A stretch of 23,972 bases of DNA, from contig JAFSFU010000252.1 in NCBI GenBank assembly GCA_017435025.1, positions 1 to 23,972 on the forward strand. The letters run 5' to 3'. Source of the stretch: Lachnospiraceae bacterium. Its GTDB lineage: Bacteria; Bacillota_A; Clostridia; Lachnospirales; Lachnospiraceae. The notes beneath the pieces were generated by a model. That model was not told the DNA's origin. It saw only the letters and a list, made by a program, of their open reading frames with translations, and did no database searches. Shown here piece after piece: positions 1-7,134 of the stretch. A program made the position numbers and the translations under genes. Numbering within the stretch: the first letter of the stretch is position 1; every line of letters begins with the position of its first letter.

Positions 1-45
1 CATCATGATCTGTTCTCTCTTTTTATCCGCATCTTTCGTTAACAT
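1..45 (-). CDS. N-terminus of a probable IS1182-family transposase (partial)
   Basis: Only the first 15 codons lie in the window, read leftward from an ATG at 45-43, giving MLTKDADKKREQIMM. From memory this resembles the start of Clostridia IS1182-family transposases, whose N-terminus carries a KKREQI-like motif before a conserved LVP.DHLLR segment; that segment would lie outside the window. A GGAAGGCGG ribosome binding site and an extended -10 box precede it. The hairpins at 107-170 would fit the outer end of an insertion sequence. Too short to prove; it could be any small basic-N-terminus protein. Confidence 0.4.
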   Translation of the reverse strand, partial: MLTKDADKKREQIMM

Positions 46-71
46 AAAAACACCGCCTTCCTGATATAACC

Positions 72-80
72 ATTATACCA
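72..80 (-). promoter_or_regulatory. Extended -10 promoter of the leftward gene at 1-45
   Basis: On the minus strand TGG-TATAAT forms a perfect extended -10 hexamer 26 bases upstream of the start codon. No good -35 box is seen, which the extended -10 could offset. Confidence 0.5.
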
Positions 81-106
81 TGAATGCGGTGATAAATGTA
101 GAAAAG

Positions 107-124
107 CCCGAGCGGATGCTCGGG
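107..124 (-). terminator. Hairpin with a T-rich tail on the minus strand, upstream of the transposase-like gene
   Basis: CCCGAGC and GCTCGGG form a perfect 7-bp stem around a 4-base loop. On the minus strand it is followed by CTTTTCT, a short terminator-like tail. It lies upstream of the leftward gene, so it could stop outside transcripts from entering the element, as is known for several insertion sequences. Confidence 0.45.
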
Positions 125-143
125 ACTTTGTCTACAGTCTGAG

Positions 144-170
144 CTCTCGTAGAGATACGAGAGTTTTTTT
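144..170 (+). terminator. Rho-independent terminator
   Basis: CTCTCGTA and TACGAGAG form a perfect 8-bp stem with a GAGA loop, followed directly by seven T. No rightward gene is seen before it in the window, so it would end a transcript coming from the left, either from outside or through the putative insertion sequence. Confidence 0.8.
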
Positions 171-262
171 GCTGTGTCTTTGTTTGGTAAAAAATGGAGT
201 ATTAAAACTTTATAAAATCGTTCATATGCGTACTGGGCACACTAGAATCTGTCTTGTGGCCA

Positions 263-271
263 TGTTATAAT
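263..271 (+). promoter_or_regulatory. Extended -10 promoter of the rpn-like gene
   Basis: TG-T-TATAAT at 263-271 is a perfect extended -10 box about 38 bases before the ATG at 310. The -35 position (TAGAAT near 243-248) is weak. A GGAGG ribosome binding site lies at 299-303. Confidence 0.6.
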
Positions 272-309
272 ACCCGTACAGAATTCCTCTGCATGAGTGG
301 AGGAACGTA

Positions 310-1206
310 ATGACCGTAAGAAAGACATTTAAAGAACTGACAATCAAAGATAACTTTATGTTTGGTGCAGTTATGTGTAAGGAAGATAACTGCAGGCGTT
401 TACTGGAACTGATATTAGATGTGCCGATTGCCAGAGTGGAAGTGAGCAAAGAGAAATCTATCATTTATCACCCGGAGTATAAGGGAGTCCGCCTGGATGT
501 ATATGCTAAAGATGAAAAAAATACACATTTCAATGTGGAAATGCAGGCGGTACCCAAGGAAGCGCTCGGGAAACGTGCCAGATATTACCACAGTCAGATT
601 GATATGGAGATGCTGGTGTCCGGAGCAGAGTATCCGGAACTAGCCAATTCGTATGTGATATTTATTTGTGATTTTGACCCTTTTGGTTGGGGGAAGTACC
701 GTTATACATTTCGTAATCTATGTCTGGAAGAAGATATGGCAGAGATAGATGATGGATGTGAGACGATCTTTCTGAATACAAAAGGAATGAATGACAGGGA
801 TGTACCGCTGGCCCTGAAACGGTTTTTAGAGTATGTGGGTGCAGATCTGCCATCCAGTACAGCGGATTTCGGGGATGAATTTGTAGCACAGCTTCAGAAG
901 ACAGTAAAGAATGTAAAGGAAAGCCGGAGAATGGAGGGACGTTATATGTTGACAGAGTTGTTGATGCAGGATGAGCGCAGGGCCGGCCGTATCGAGGGTC
1001 ACGAAGCCGGCCGTATCGAGGGTCACGAATCTGGTAAACTTGAAGCGCGTAAGGATTCCATATTGGAACAGTTATCTGAGATAGGGAATGTACCAGGTGC
1101 ACTGATTGAGCGTATCAAGGGTGAAACGGATATGGACAGACTCAGATTTTGGACGAGACTGGTAATAAGAGTGGATTCGGTCGAGCAGTTTATGAAAGAA
1201 TTATAA
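310..1206 (+). CDS. Rpn family recombination-promoting nuclease / PD-(D/E)XK transposase-like protein
   Basis: 298 aa. It has the hallmarks of the Rpn/PD-(D/E)XK nuclease family transposase group (PF12784-like): an N-terminal DNFMFGAVM segment, and a nuclease core with Asp63 in RLDVYA and Glu77-x-Gln79 in NVEMQ. Characterised Rpn proteins are DNA endonucleases that stimulate RecA-independent recombination, and some act in phage defence. The C-terminal third is charged and carries an AGRIEGHE octapeptide twice (residues 225-240), a low-complexity tail common in the family. It stands alone with its own promoter, beside a putative insertion sequence. The GGAGG site 6 bases before the ATG supports this start. 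Family assignment is firm; substrate and cellular role are not known. Confidence 0.85.
   Translation: MTVRKTFKELTIKDNFMFGAVMCKEDNCRRLLELILDVPIARVEVSKEKSIIYHPEYKGVRLDVYAKDEKNTHFNVEMQAVPKEALGKRARYYHSQIDMEMLVSGAEYPELANSYVIFICDFDPFGWGKYRYTFRNLCLEEDMAEIDDGCETIFLNTKGMNDRDVPLALKRFLEYVGADLPSSTADFGDEFVAQLQKTVKNVKESRRMEGRYMLTELLMQDERRAGRIEGHEAGRIEGHESGKLEARKDSILEQLSEIGNVPGALIERIKGETDMDRLRFWTRLVIRVDSVEQFMKEL
982..1029 (+). repeat. Two perfect tandem copies of a 24-bp unit inside the rpn-like gene
   Basis: The unit beginning GCCGGCCGTATCGAGG occurs at 982-1005 and again at 1006-1029 with no mismatch, then decays into a related SGKLEARK stretch. The period is 8 codons, so copy-number change would lengthen or shorten the protein without a frameshift. 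Confidence 0.95.
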
Positions 1207-1210
1207 GGAG

Positions 1211-1289
1211 TTCGGCAGAGATGCCGAAAAGCAAATCTATTTGATCAAGTAACAAATCTGCGGCAGATGTTTTCGTTTGGCATTTGCCG
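1211..1289 (+). other. Two hairpins downstream of the rpn-like gene
   Basis: TTCGGCA-GAGA-TGCCGAA (1211-1228) and an imperfect 9-bp stem CGGCAGATG/CATTTGCCG (1261-1269 with 1281-1289) lie just after the stop codon. Neither has a T-tract, so they are not clear terminators. They may protect the 3' end of the mRNA. Nothing else is recognised between 1207 and 1375. Confidence 0.4.
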
Positions 1290-1375
1290 TCAAAATATCA
1301 TGCCGATTCAGGCAAAGCAGCAAAGAAGATGCAGAGGAATTCTGGTTTTTTGGTTATTACAATACAGTATATATA

Positions 1376-1417
1376 AGACGGTATCGGTATATGTAATCGA
1401 TACTGTCTATTTTTTTG
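1376..1417 (+). terminator. Rho-independent terminator
   Basis: An 11-bp stem with one G-U pair (AGACGGTATCG at 1376-1386 with CGATACTGTCT at 1398-1408) is followed by TATTTTTTT. It separates the rpn-like gene from the secreted-protein cluster. Confidence 0.8.
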
Positions 1418-1419
1418 AG

Positions 1420-1447
1420 GAAAAAAATTTTTTTGCATTTTTATAAT
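1420..1447 (+). promoter_or_regulatory. Candidate promoter of the small secreted protein gene
   Basis: TATAAT at 1442-1447 is a perfect -10 box 35 bases before the chosen ATG. A run of A then a run of T at about 1421-1434 would give bent, UP-element-like DNA. No convincing -35 hexamer is at the right distance. Confidence 0.45.
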
Positions 1448-1482
1448 GTAGTCATAATTAAAAAATGAGAGGAGAAATGAGT

Positions 1483-1893
1483 ATGAGTAAGAAGAGAAAG
1501 GTTGTTTTGGGTTTGACAATATTGGTTGGTCTTTTTTGTATGGCCATAGGAATTACCGCTGCCGCGAAAGAAAATGAGCCGCAGCTTCTTCACACGGAGG
1601 TTACCGATGATCTTACTGCGTATTATGTGAAAGAGAAAGGGGAGTATTATTTATATACGGTTGTAGAAGAGAAGAAATCGGAAGAAGAAATTCAGGCATA
1701 TAGGGGGGCGTGTACGGATCCGGTTGAAACAAAATTGATGGAAGAAGACTGGAGGAAACTGGTTGCCGCCGGACATAGTGAGGGGTGCGAGGCTTATCTG
1801 CTAGAGGATGCAGAGTGCTATCGCACCTGTTTCGTTATGAAATTGGAGAAGGATTGGATTAATAAAGAGATGCTGGAGGAGTGGGAAAAATAA
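1483..1893 (+). CDS. Small secreted or membrane-anchored protein of unknown function
   Basis: 136 aa. Not recognised. It starts with a basic stretch (MSKKRK), then a hydrophobic segment at residues 7-25 and an AAA site before KENEP, which together look like a signal peptide or membrane anchor. The mature part is acidic, rich in Glu and Lys, and contains four Cys, at GACTD, GCEAY, AECYR and RTCFV; these could form disulfides outside the cell. The ATG at 1483 is preferred because AGGAG at 1470-1474 is 8 bases upstream. An earlier in-frame ATG at 1465 lies before that ribosome binding site. The next gene is a secreted M23 peptidase 61 bases downstream, so the two may be co-transcribed, but no functional link can be shown. 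Confidence 0.75.
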   Translation: MSKKRKVVLGLTILVGLFCMAIGITAAAKENEPQLLHTEVTDDLTAYYVKEKGEYYLYTVVEEKKSEEEIQAYRGACTDPVETKLMEEDWRKLVAAGHSEGCEAYLLEDAECYRTCFVMKLEKDWINKEMLEEWEK

Positions 1894-1954
1894 TTTTTTC
1901 ACTTTGTATACTGTTGTTGTAAATATAAATCACGAAGGAAAAGGAGAAAGAGAT

Positions 1955-3019
1955 ATGAGTAGAAATTATTTAAATGGAAAGGTAGAAAAAATGATGAAAG
2001 GATTAAAGAGAAGAATTCGTAAAAGTGCAGCGAGTTCGATGGCAGTGCTGATGACTCTGTTAACACTGGCCGGTACATTCCAGAATGGAATGATCACTGC
2101 TGAAGCTGCCACACCGAGCGTCGTTTATCAGGCGCACAGTTCCGGATTGGGCTGGTTAGGAGATGTGTCCAACGGTGCAACGGCCGGTACGGAAGGTCAG
2201 AGCCGTGCGGTTGAGTGTGTGACCATCGAAGTAAAAGGTATGAGCGGCGGTATCCGGTACCGCGTACACATGGCAGAGAAGGGATGGTCTGATTGGGTGT
2301 ATGACGACAGACCGTGCGGTACAACCGGAGAAGGCCGCAGAACCGAAGCCATTGAGATTCAGCTGACCGGCGAGATTGCGAAGCATTACGATGTGGAATA
2401 TCGTACACATTGCCAAAATGTTGGATGGACATCCTGGCAGAGAAGCGGTGTGGCAGGTACAACCGGCCAGAGTCTCCGAATGGAAGCATTCCAGGTTCGT
2501 CTTGTAAAGAAGGCATCTGCGAATAACAACACAACTACTACAACGACCGGCAGCACAACCATGAGCAGTGCTCTTTACGGTACATCCGGTGGCAAGATCA
2601 CCTGTGGCTTCGATGGCTACACAAGTATCAATGGACGTCATGAAGGCGTCGACCTTAAGAAAGGTCAGGATGCAAAAGTGTACAGCCTGACAGACGGTGT
2701 TATCACAAGGGTATCAGAAGGTGCAGAAGGTTCCGAAGGTCTTTCTACGATCGCAATCTACAATCAGGCTGCCAATAAGACCGTTGTTTATCTGCACTCT
2801 AATCCGGTCAATTCCTTAAAAGCCGGTCAGACTGTAAAACGCGGTCAGCAGATCGCAACCGAGTCCTGGAGAGGCTGTGCCAAGGCAAAGGATGCACATA
2901 CACATGTGGAGGTGAGAAATGGCAAGCAGACCGGTGCTGCGAAAAGCGTTGGTGACAGCAAACTGGATAACCCTAATCCGAGCAGTTTCTGGAAGAGTCA
3001 GGGTTACACAGTAAAGTAA
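1955..3019 (+). CDS. Secreted ChW-repeat M23 family (LytM-type) peptidoglycan endopeptidase
   Basis: 354 aa, probably exported. A basic N-region and hydrophobic core (residues 18-47) end in an AEAA signal-peptide site near residue 52. Three ChW (clostridial hydrophobic, Gly-Trp) repeats follow at about 57-93, 100-137 and 147-183, each with a GW pair and a GT.G..R.EA..I-type core. A Thr-rich linker (193-202) leads to an M23 domain at about 212-320, with zinc ligands His229 and Asp233 in HEGVD and His317 in HTHVEV, plus His281 and His315. M23 enzymes cut peptide cross-bridges in peptidoglycan. ChW repeats are thought to attach proteins to the surface or bind ligands. The ATG at 1955 is chosen over an earlier in-frame start because AGGAG at 1942-1946 is 8 bases upstream. 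A strong terminator follows. Confidence 0.88.
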   Translation: MSRNYLNGKVEKMMKGLKRRIRKSAASSMAVLMTLLTLAGTFQNGMITAEAATPSVVYQAHSSGLGWLGDVSNGATAGTEGQSRAVECVTIEVKGMSGGIRYRVHMAEKGWSDWVYDDRPCGTTGEGRRTEAIEIQLTGEIAKHYDVEYRTHCQNVGWTSWQRSGVAGTTGQSLRMEAFQVRLVKKASANNNTTTTTTGSTTMSSALYGTSGGKITCGFDGYTSINGRHEGVDLKKGQDAKVYSLTDGVITRVSEGAEGSEGLSTIAIYNQAANKTVVYLHSNPVNSLKAGQTVKRGQQIATESWRGCAKAKDAHTHVEVRNGKQTGAAKSVGDSKLDNPNPSSFWKSQGYTVK

Positions 3020-3057
3020 AGGCGGAAGAGAGACCTTGATAGAATGTAACATACTCT

Positions 3058-3102
3058 AAAAAGCCGGAGGCGGTACCGAATGGTACTGTCTCCGGCTTTT
3101 TT
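3058..3102 (+). terminator. Strong rho-independent terminator, possibly bidirectional
   Basis: A 17-bp stem with two G-U pairs (3061-3077 with 3082-3098) and a GAAT loop is flanked by A on the left and T on the right. It ends the M23 gene transcript. Confidence 0.9.
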
Positions 3103-3141
3103 GCGTTTATGGAGAGGAAAAACATACGAAGTGAATTGTTG

Positions 3142-3170
3142 TTGTCAGAATCTGTGAAGTTCGATATAAT
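3142..3170 (+). promoter_or_regulatory. Sigma-A type promoter of the sortase gene
   Basis: TTGTCA (3142-3147), a 17-base spacer and TATAAT (3165-3170) give a near-consensus promoter 32 bases before the start codon. Confidence 0.8.
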
Positions 3171-3202
3171 AAGGCTACGAAATAGTTACCGAGGTGAGTG
3201 GA

Positions 3203-4090
3203 ATGCAGAAAAAGAAATGGTTATATATTATTTTGCTGCTTGTGTTTGTGGCCAGTGCGGTAATGCTGGTACAAAATACGATTGAGACACGTAAGGCCGA
3301 AGAGGCAAGACGTTTGGCAGAAGAAATGGCTAAGATGACAACGGAAGCGGTGGAGACAACGGAAGCTCCGACTACCGAAGCACCGACCGAGCCGGAGCCG
3401 ACGGAAGAACCGGAAGAAACAGATCCGTACTATGCGGATGAATATACGGCTGAGCTGAAAAAGATGAATCTGAAAACACTGCAGGATCAAAATCCAGATA
3501 TTTTGGGTTGGATCATGATCCCGGATTCGAAACTTTCTTACCCGTATTTGCAGGGTGAGGATAATGATTATTATTTGAATCACACATGGGAGCATGTAGA
3601 GACGATTGCAGGTTCCATCTATCTGGAACATTTGGTGAACGGAGATTTATCGGATTACAATACAATCATTTATGGACACCGTATGCGCGATAAGTCCATG
3701 TTTGGTAATCTGACTTATTTTACAGATCCGGAGTATCTGGAGGAACATCCGCACGTGTATCTGGTCAATGATGAAGGCTGTTATACATATCGTATTTTCT
3801 CGGCTCATGAAGCCGGTGTGACGGAGCAGACTTACCGCATCGGTGAAGTGGACGAAGAAGGACGCCAGATGTATATCGACTGGGCGATGGATCATTCTGT
3901 GATCGATACAGGCGTGGAACCGACCACAGACCAGCGTATTTTGACGATGGTAACCTGTACCGGAAAGGGATACGATGCCCGTTGGGTAGTTCAGGGATAT
4001 CTGGTTGGTGTGGATCCAAAGACCGATGAAGATCGAGCGGCATTGGAAACGGCAGAAGATGAAACCGAAGAGGTCGAAGAAACTGAATAA
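3203..4090 (+). CDS. srtB: Class B sortase
   Basis: 295 aa. One N-terminal membrane segment (residues 6-23) is followed by a charged stretch, a Thr/Glu/Pro-rich stalk (46-75), and a sortase B catalytic domain from about 95 to 270. The catalytic triad is visible: His159 in IIYGHRM, Cys252 in TMVTCTG and Arg260 in DARWVVQGY. Sortases cut a sorting signal in secreted proteins and join them to the cell wall or to each other as pili. SrtB often has one or few dedicated substrates, but no protein in the window ends in an LPXTG-like or NPQTN-like signal. The acidic C-terminal tail (about 25 residues) is extra to the fold. The ATG at 3203 is preferred over an in-frame GTG at 3194, because the GTG is part of the GAGGTGA ribosome binding site. 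Confidence 0.93.
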   Translation: MQKKKWLYIILLLVFVASAVMLVQNTIETRKAEEARRLAEEMAKMTTEAVETTEAPTTEAPTEPEPTEEPEETDPYYADEYTAELKKMNLKTLQDQNPDILGWIMIPDSKLSYPYLQGEDNDYYLNHTWEHVETIAGSIYLEHLVNGDLSDYNTIIYGHRMRDKSMFGNLTYFTDPEYLEEHPHVYLVNDEGCYTYRIFSAHEAGVTEQTYRIGEVDEEGRQMYIDWAMDHSVIDTGVEPTTDQRILTMVTCTGKGYDARWVVQGYLVGVDPKTDEDRAALETAEDETEEVEETE

Positions 4091-4099
4091 AGAAATAGC

Positions 4100-4136
4100 A
4101 ATCCCTCTCGCGAGTAGAATCGTGAGAGGGATTTTT
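4100..4136 (+). terminator. Rho-independent terminator between convergent genes
   Basis: A 14-bp stem with one G-U pair (4100-4113 with 4120-4133), a GTAGAA loop and a T-run follow the sortase stop codon by 10 bases. It could also help end the convergent amidohydrolase transcript. Confidence 0.85.
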
Positions 4137-4155
4137 ATGTCTGAAGGAAATCATG

Positions 4156-5331
4156 TTACATCTGACCGGTTACTTTCAGATAAGTAGCCAGTTCGTTTTC
4201 TAAAGCAATACGGAGTCCGCGTTCGTCCAGCTGGAAGTGACAGTTGTGGTGCGGTGTGGATGTGATCGGGCGTTCCGGATCAGCCATACCCACATGGAAG
4301 AATGCACCCGGTTTTTCCATCACATAGTATGCGAAGTCTTCTCCGCCGAGGGAAGTCTCTTTTTCAATCACGTTGTAGCCCATTTCGCCGGATGCGGCAG
4401 CGATCACATCGGCATAGGACGGTGTGTTGACGGTTGCCGGATAACCGACGGTTGTAGTCACGTCACAAGTAAGACCATATGCATTACAGATACCGTTGGA
4501 TACGGCTTTGATGGTATCGAAGATATTGAGGATCAGCTGGTTATCCAGGGTACGAACGTTACCGCCGAGTGTTACTGTGTCGGTGATGATATTCGGGTAC
4601 TGACCGCCATTGATGTAGGATACGGTGAATACGCCGCATGCGGTCGGATCTTTCTTTTCTGCCAGGATCTGGTTCAGGGAGGATGCGACCATACATGCTA
4701 CAGGGACCGGATTCAGTGCCTCGTGCGGAGAACTGCCGTGACCGCCTTTGCCGTGGATGGTGATCTCATAAACGCCGATGGCAGCAGAGCTGACACCATG
4801 ACATACTTCAACGGTATTTAACGGAAGACCGGAGGAGCAGTGCATACCGAAGATCACGTCAATGTCTTTCATCACACCGTCTGCGCAGAGCTGCTTTGCG
4901 CCGCCCGGAAGTTTCTCTTCTGCGGACTGGAATACAAATTTTACAGTACCCTTCACCAGTTCTTTATGGGAGGAAAGGATTTCTGCCAGAGTCAGAAGAC
5001 ATGCCACGTGGGTGTCATGTCCGCAGGCATGCATAACACCAGGAGTCTGGGATTTGTACGGAAGATCGTTCTCTTCGTCCACCGGAAGGGCATCGATATC
5101 GGCGCGGAATGCGATACACGGACCATCCAGTTCACCTTTTAAGATACCGACGGTGCTGGTGCCGGAGATTCCCTCCTGCAGTTCTACGCCCATGCGTTTC
5201 AGATTTTCACGGATGTACTCCGCTGTTTTATATTCTTCAAAAGACAGCTCAGGATTTGCATGGAGATGATGACGGGTTTCCATTAACTGATTCTCGTAAG
5301 AATCCACAAGAGCTTTGACCATTTCTTTCAT
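4156..5331 (-). CDS. M20D family amidohydrolase / N-acyl-amino acid hydrolase
   Basis: 391 aa, cytoplasmic. M20D enzymes (the hippurate hydrolase and IAA-amino acid hydrolase group) remove acyl groups from amino acids using a metal pair. Motifs seen: DIDALPVDEEN near 78-88, MHACGHDTH with Cys103 and His105, SAEE with Glu138 and Glu139, His164 in GMHCSS, the GGHGSSPHEA dimerisation-domain segment, GGEDFAYY, and the late HHNCHFQLDE with its metal-binding His. Length is normal for the family. The ATG at 5331 is chosen because AAGGA lies 9 bases upstream; an in-frame ATG at 5364 would extend through the promoter. It is a single-gene unit divergent from the MATE cluster. Exact substrate cannot be read from sequence. 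Confidence 0.9.
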   Translation of the reverse strand: MKEMVKALVDSYENQLMETRHHLHANPELSFEEYKTAEYIRENLKRMGVELQEGISGTSTVGILKGELDGPCIAFRADIDALPVDEENDLPYKSQTPGVMHACGHDTHVACLLTLAEILSSHKELVKGTVKFVFQSAEEKLPGGAKQLCADGVMKDIDVIFGMHCSSGLPLNTVEVCHGVSSAAIGVYEITIHGKGGHGSSPHEALNPVPVACMVASSLNQILAEKKDPTACGVFTVSYINGGQYPNIITDTVTLGGNVRTLDNQLILNIFDTIKAVSNGICNAYGLTCDVTTTVGYPATVNTPSYADVIAAASGEMGYNVIEKETSLGGEDFAYYVMEKPGAFFHVGMADPERPITSTPHHNCHFQLDERGLRIALENELATYLKVTGQM

Positions 5332-5355
5332 AATTCGAGTTCCTTTCTTAGTGAG

Positions 5356-5383
5356 ATAATACATACTAATATCTTATAATCAA
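5356..5383 (-). promoter_or_regulatory. Promoter of the M20D amidohydrolase gene
   Basis: On the minus strand TTGATT (5383-5378), a 16-base spacer and TATTAT (5361-5356) lie about 25 bases before the start codon. Confidence 0.65.
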
Positions 5384-5416
5384 ATGGGAAATTTTCAAAG
5401 TCTTTTTTGCATGAAA

Positions 5417-5447
5417 TTGGTGAAAATCCATAGGGATGTGGTAGAAT
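5417..5447 (+). promoter_or_regulatory. Candidate promoter of the 5475-8259 gene run
   Basis: TAGAAT at 5442-5447 is a good -10 box 28 bases before the ATG. The best -35 match, TTGGTG at 5417-5422, has a long 19-base spacer. Confidence 0.45.
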
Positions 5448-5474
5448 AGAAGAGATGACGAACGGAGGGAAATT

Positions 5475-5744
5475 ATGATTGATCTGGATGGAATGATTTC
5501 GATTCCTTTTTTAAAAAAGAGTGTGTTTACAGGCAGCCACAGGGGCATGAATTTTATGCTGAAAAAGATTAGCGATGATGCGGGTGATCGCATCTGCACG
5601 ATCGCATGGCCGGGTCCGTTCAACTTCGCGGTGACGGACGACGAGAAAAAGGTTTCCCATGAAACAGACTTCAGTAAGGATGGAATCTTAGATGCAGTAA
5701 AGTGGCTCAACGAGCATTATGAAGCTGAATTTTTGAAGAGGTAG
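5475..5744 (+). CDS. Conserved small protein of unknown function
   Basis: 89 aa, soluble, with no signal peptide or membrane segment. From memory, similar short proteins with a GMxFML segment, a WPGPF motif and a C-terminal AVKWLNEHY are found in Lachnospiraceae, sometimes labelled as acetyltransferase-like without proof. Here the parts are GSHRGMNFML (residues 20-29), TIAWPGPFNF (42-51) and DAVKWLNEHY (73-82). A good GGAGGG ribosome binding site precedes the ATG. It is first in a rightward run with the MATE transporter, 14 bases upstream of it, so the two are likely co-transcribed. I assign no function. Confidence 0.8.
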   Translation: MIDLDGMISIPFLKKSVFTGSHRGMNFMLKKISDDAGDRICTIAWPGPFNFAVTDDEKKVSHETDFSKDGILDAVKWLNEHYEAEFLKR

Positions 5745-5758
5745 CCGGGAGGTTTAAG

Positions 5759-7111
5759 ATGGCGGCAAAAAAGAAATATAACATGATCACGGATCATCCG
5801 GGAAAAGCGCTTTTGATGTTTGTGATCCCGATGATCCTGGGAAATCTGTTTCAGCAGTTTTACAATATTACAGACTCGGTGATCGTGGGACGATTTGTGG
5901 GTGAGCAGGCGCTGGCGGCAGTTGGTGCATCCTATGCGATCACTAACGTCTTTATCGCAATCGCGATCGGCGGTGGAAACGGCAGTGCGGTGGTCATCGC
6001 GCAGTTTCTGGGAGCCGGAAAACTGGGGAAAATGAAGACGGCGGTCTATACGACACTGATCAATTTCCTGGCAATTTCTGTATGTCTCGGTTTGTTTGGT
6101 GTGATCTTGAATGATCAGATCCTCCATTGGGTCAACACTCCGGCAGACGTTTTTTCGGATGCAGCGATCTATCTGGCGATTTATTTTATGGGTCTGCCGT
6201 TTTTGTTTATGTACAACGTGCAGGCATCAATCTTCAACTCACTTGGTGATTCCAAGAAACCGCTGTATCTGCTGGTGTTCTCCTCTCTGTTGAACATCGT
6301 ACTGGATCTGGTTTTTGTTGTCTATTTTGCTCAGGGAGTGCGCGGTGTAGCGATTGCAACATTGATCGCTCAGGGAACATCGGCGGTAATCTCGTTCCTG
6401 CTTCTGATGAAGAAGTTAAAAACATACGAGACCGATGCGTTTTACGGGTATTATGATAAGACGATGGTGCGGTCCATGGTTCGAATCGCGGTACCGTCCA
6501 CACTGCAGCAGTCCATTGTTCACATCGGAATCTTGCTGGTGCAGTCCGTGGTCAATGGATTTGGCTCAGCGGCAATGGCCGGTTACTCGGCAGGAACACG
6601 CATTGAATCCCTCAGCATTGTGCCGATGATCGCAATCGGCAATGCCATGTCCACATTTACGGCCCAGAATATTGGTGCCGGCAAACTGGAGCGCGTCAAA
6701 GAGGGATATAAGATGTGTTATGTGCTGATCTTTGGCGCAGGAATATTCCTCTGCGTACTGTACCAGCTGTTCGGCGGATTCTTCGTATCCATGTTCTTAG
6801 AAGACACCAGCGGTGAAGCGTACGCAGTCGGCATTGCATTTGTGAAGTTCCTGGCATTTTTCTATTCCTTTATCGGACTTAAGCAGGCGACGGACGGATT
6901 GCTCCGCGGAGCAGGCGATGTGGTGGCGTTTACCACAGCCAACCTGGTGAACTTATCCATTCGTGTGATCGTGACCAACGTGTTTGCACCAATTTATGGA
7001 ATTCATGTGGCATGGATGGCGGTGCCGATGGGATGGGCGGCCAACTATATCATTTCCTTCAGCTGGTATCTGACCGGCAAGTGGAAGCGGATCAAAGTAA
7101 TTAAAAAGTAG
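5759..7111 (+). CDS. MATE family multidrug/toxin efflux transporter
   Basis: 450 aa, integral membrane protein with about 12 hydrophobic segments in two similar halves, each a MatE domain. The N-terminus has the usual NMITDHPGKALLMFVIPMI entry into helix 1, followed by LGNLFQQFYNITDSVIVGRF, typical of the family. MATE proteins export cationic drugs or metabolites using a Na+ or H+ gradient. The length matches the family. A GGGAGG ribosome binding site lies shortly before the ATG. It is followed after 23 bases by an M20 peptidase, so the neighbours suggest export linked with peptide or amino-acid-conjugate metabolism, but this is only inference. Confidence 0.92.
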   Translation: MAAKKKYNMITDHPGKALLMFVIPMILGNLFQQFYNITDSVIVGRFVGEQALAAVGASYAITNVFIAIAIGGGNGSAVVIAQFLGAGKLGKMKTAVYTTLINFLAISVCLGLFGVILNDQILHWVNTPADVFSDAAIYLAIYFMGLPFLFMYNVQASIFNSLGDSKKPLYLLVFSSLLNIVLDLVFVVYFAQGVRGVAIATLIAQGTSAVISFLLLMKKLKTYETDAFYGYYDKTMVRSMVRIAVPSTLQQSIVHIGILLVQSVVNGFGSAAMAGYSAGTRIESLSIVPMIAIGNAMSTFTAQNIGAGKLERVKEGYKMCYVLIFGAGIFLCVLYQLFGGFFVSMFLEDTSGEAYAVGIAFVKFLAFFYSFIGLKQATDGLLRGAGDVVAFTTANLVNLSIRVIVTNVFAPIYGIHVAWMAVPMGWAANYIISFSWYLTGKWKRIKVIKK

Positions 7112-7134
7112 ATTGAGAAAAGCGGGAGGTTATC

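Noticed and set aside
1955..3019. The ChW-M23 protein as a substrate of the neighbouring sortase B
   Set aside because: Its C-terminus ends in SFWKSQGYTVK, with no sorting motif, hydrophobic segment or basic tail.
4237..5269. Plus-strand open frames across 4237-5269
   Set aside because: They lie antisense to the well-supported M20D amidohydrolase and have no ribosome binding site or recognisable motif.
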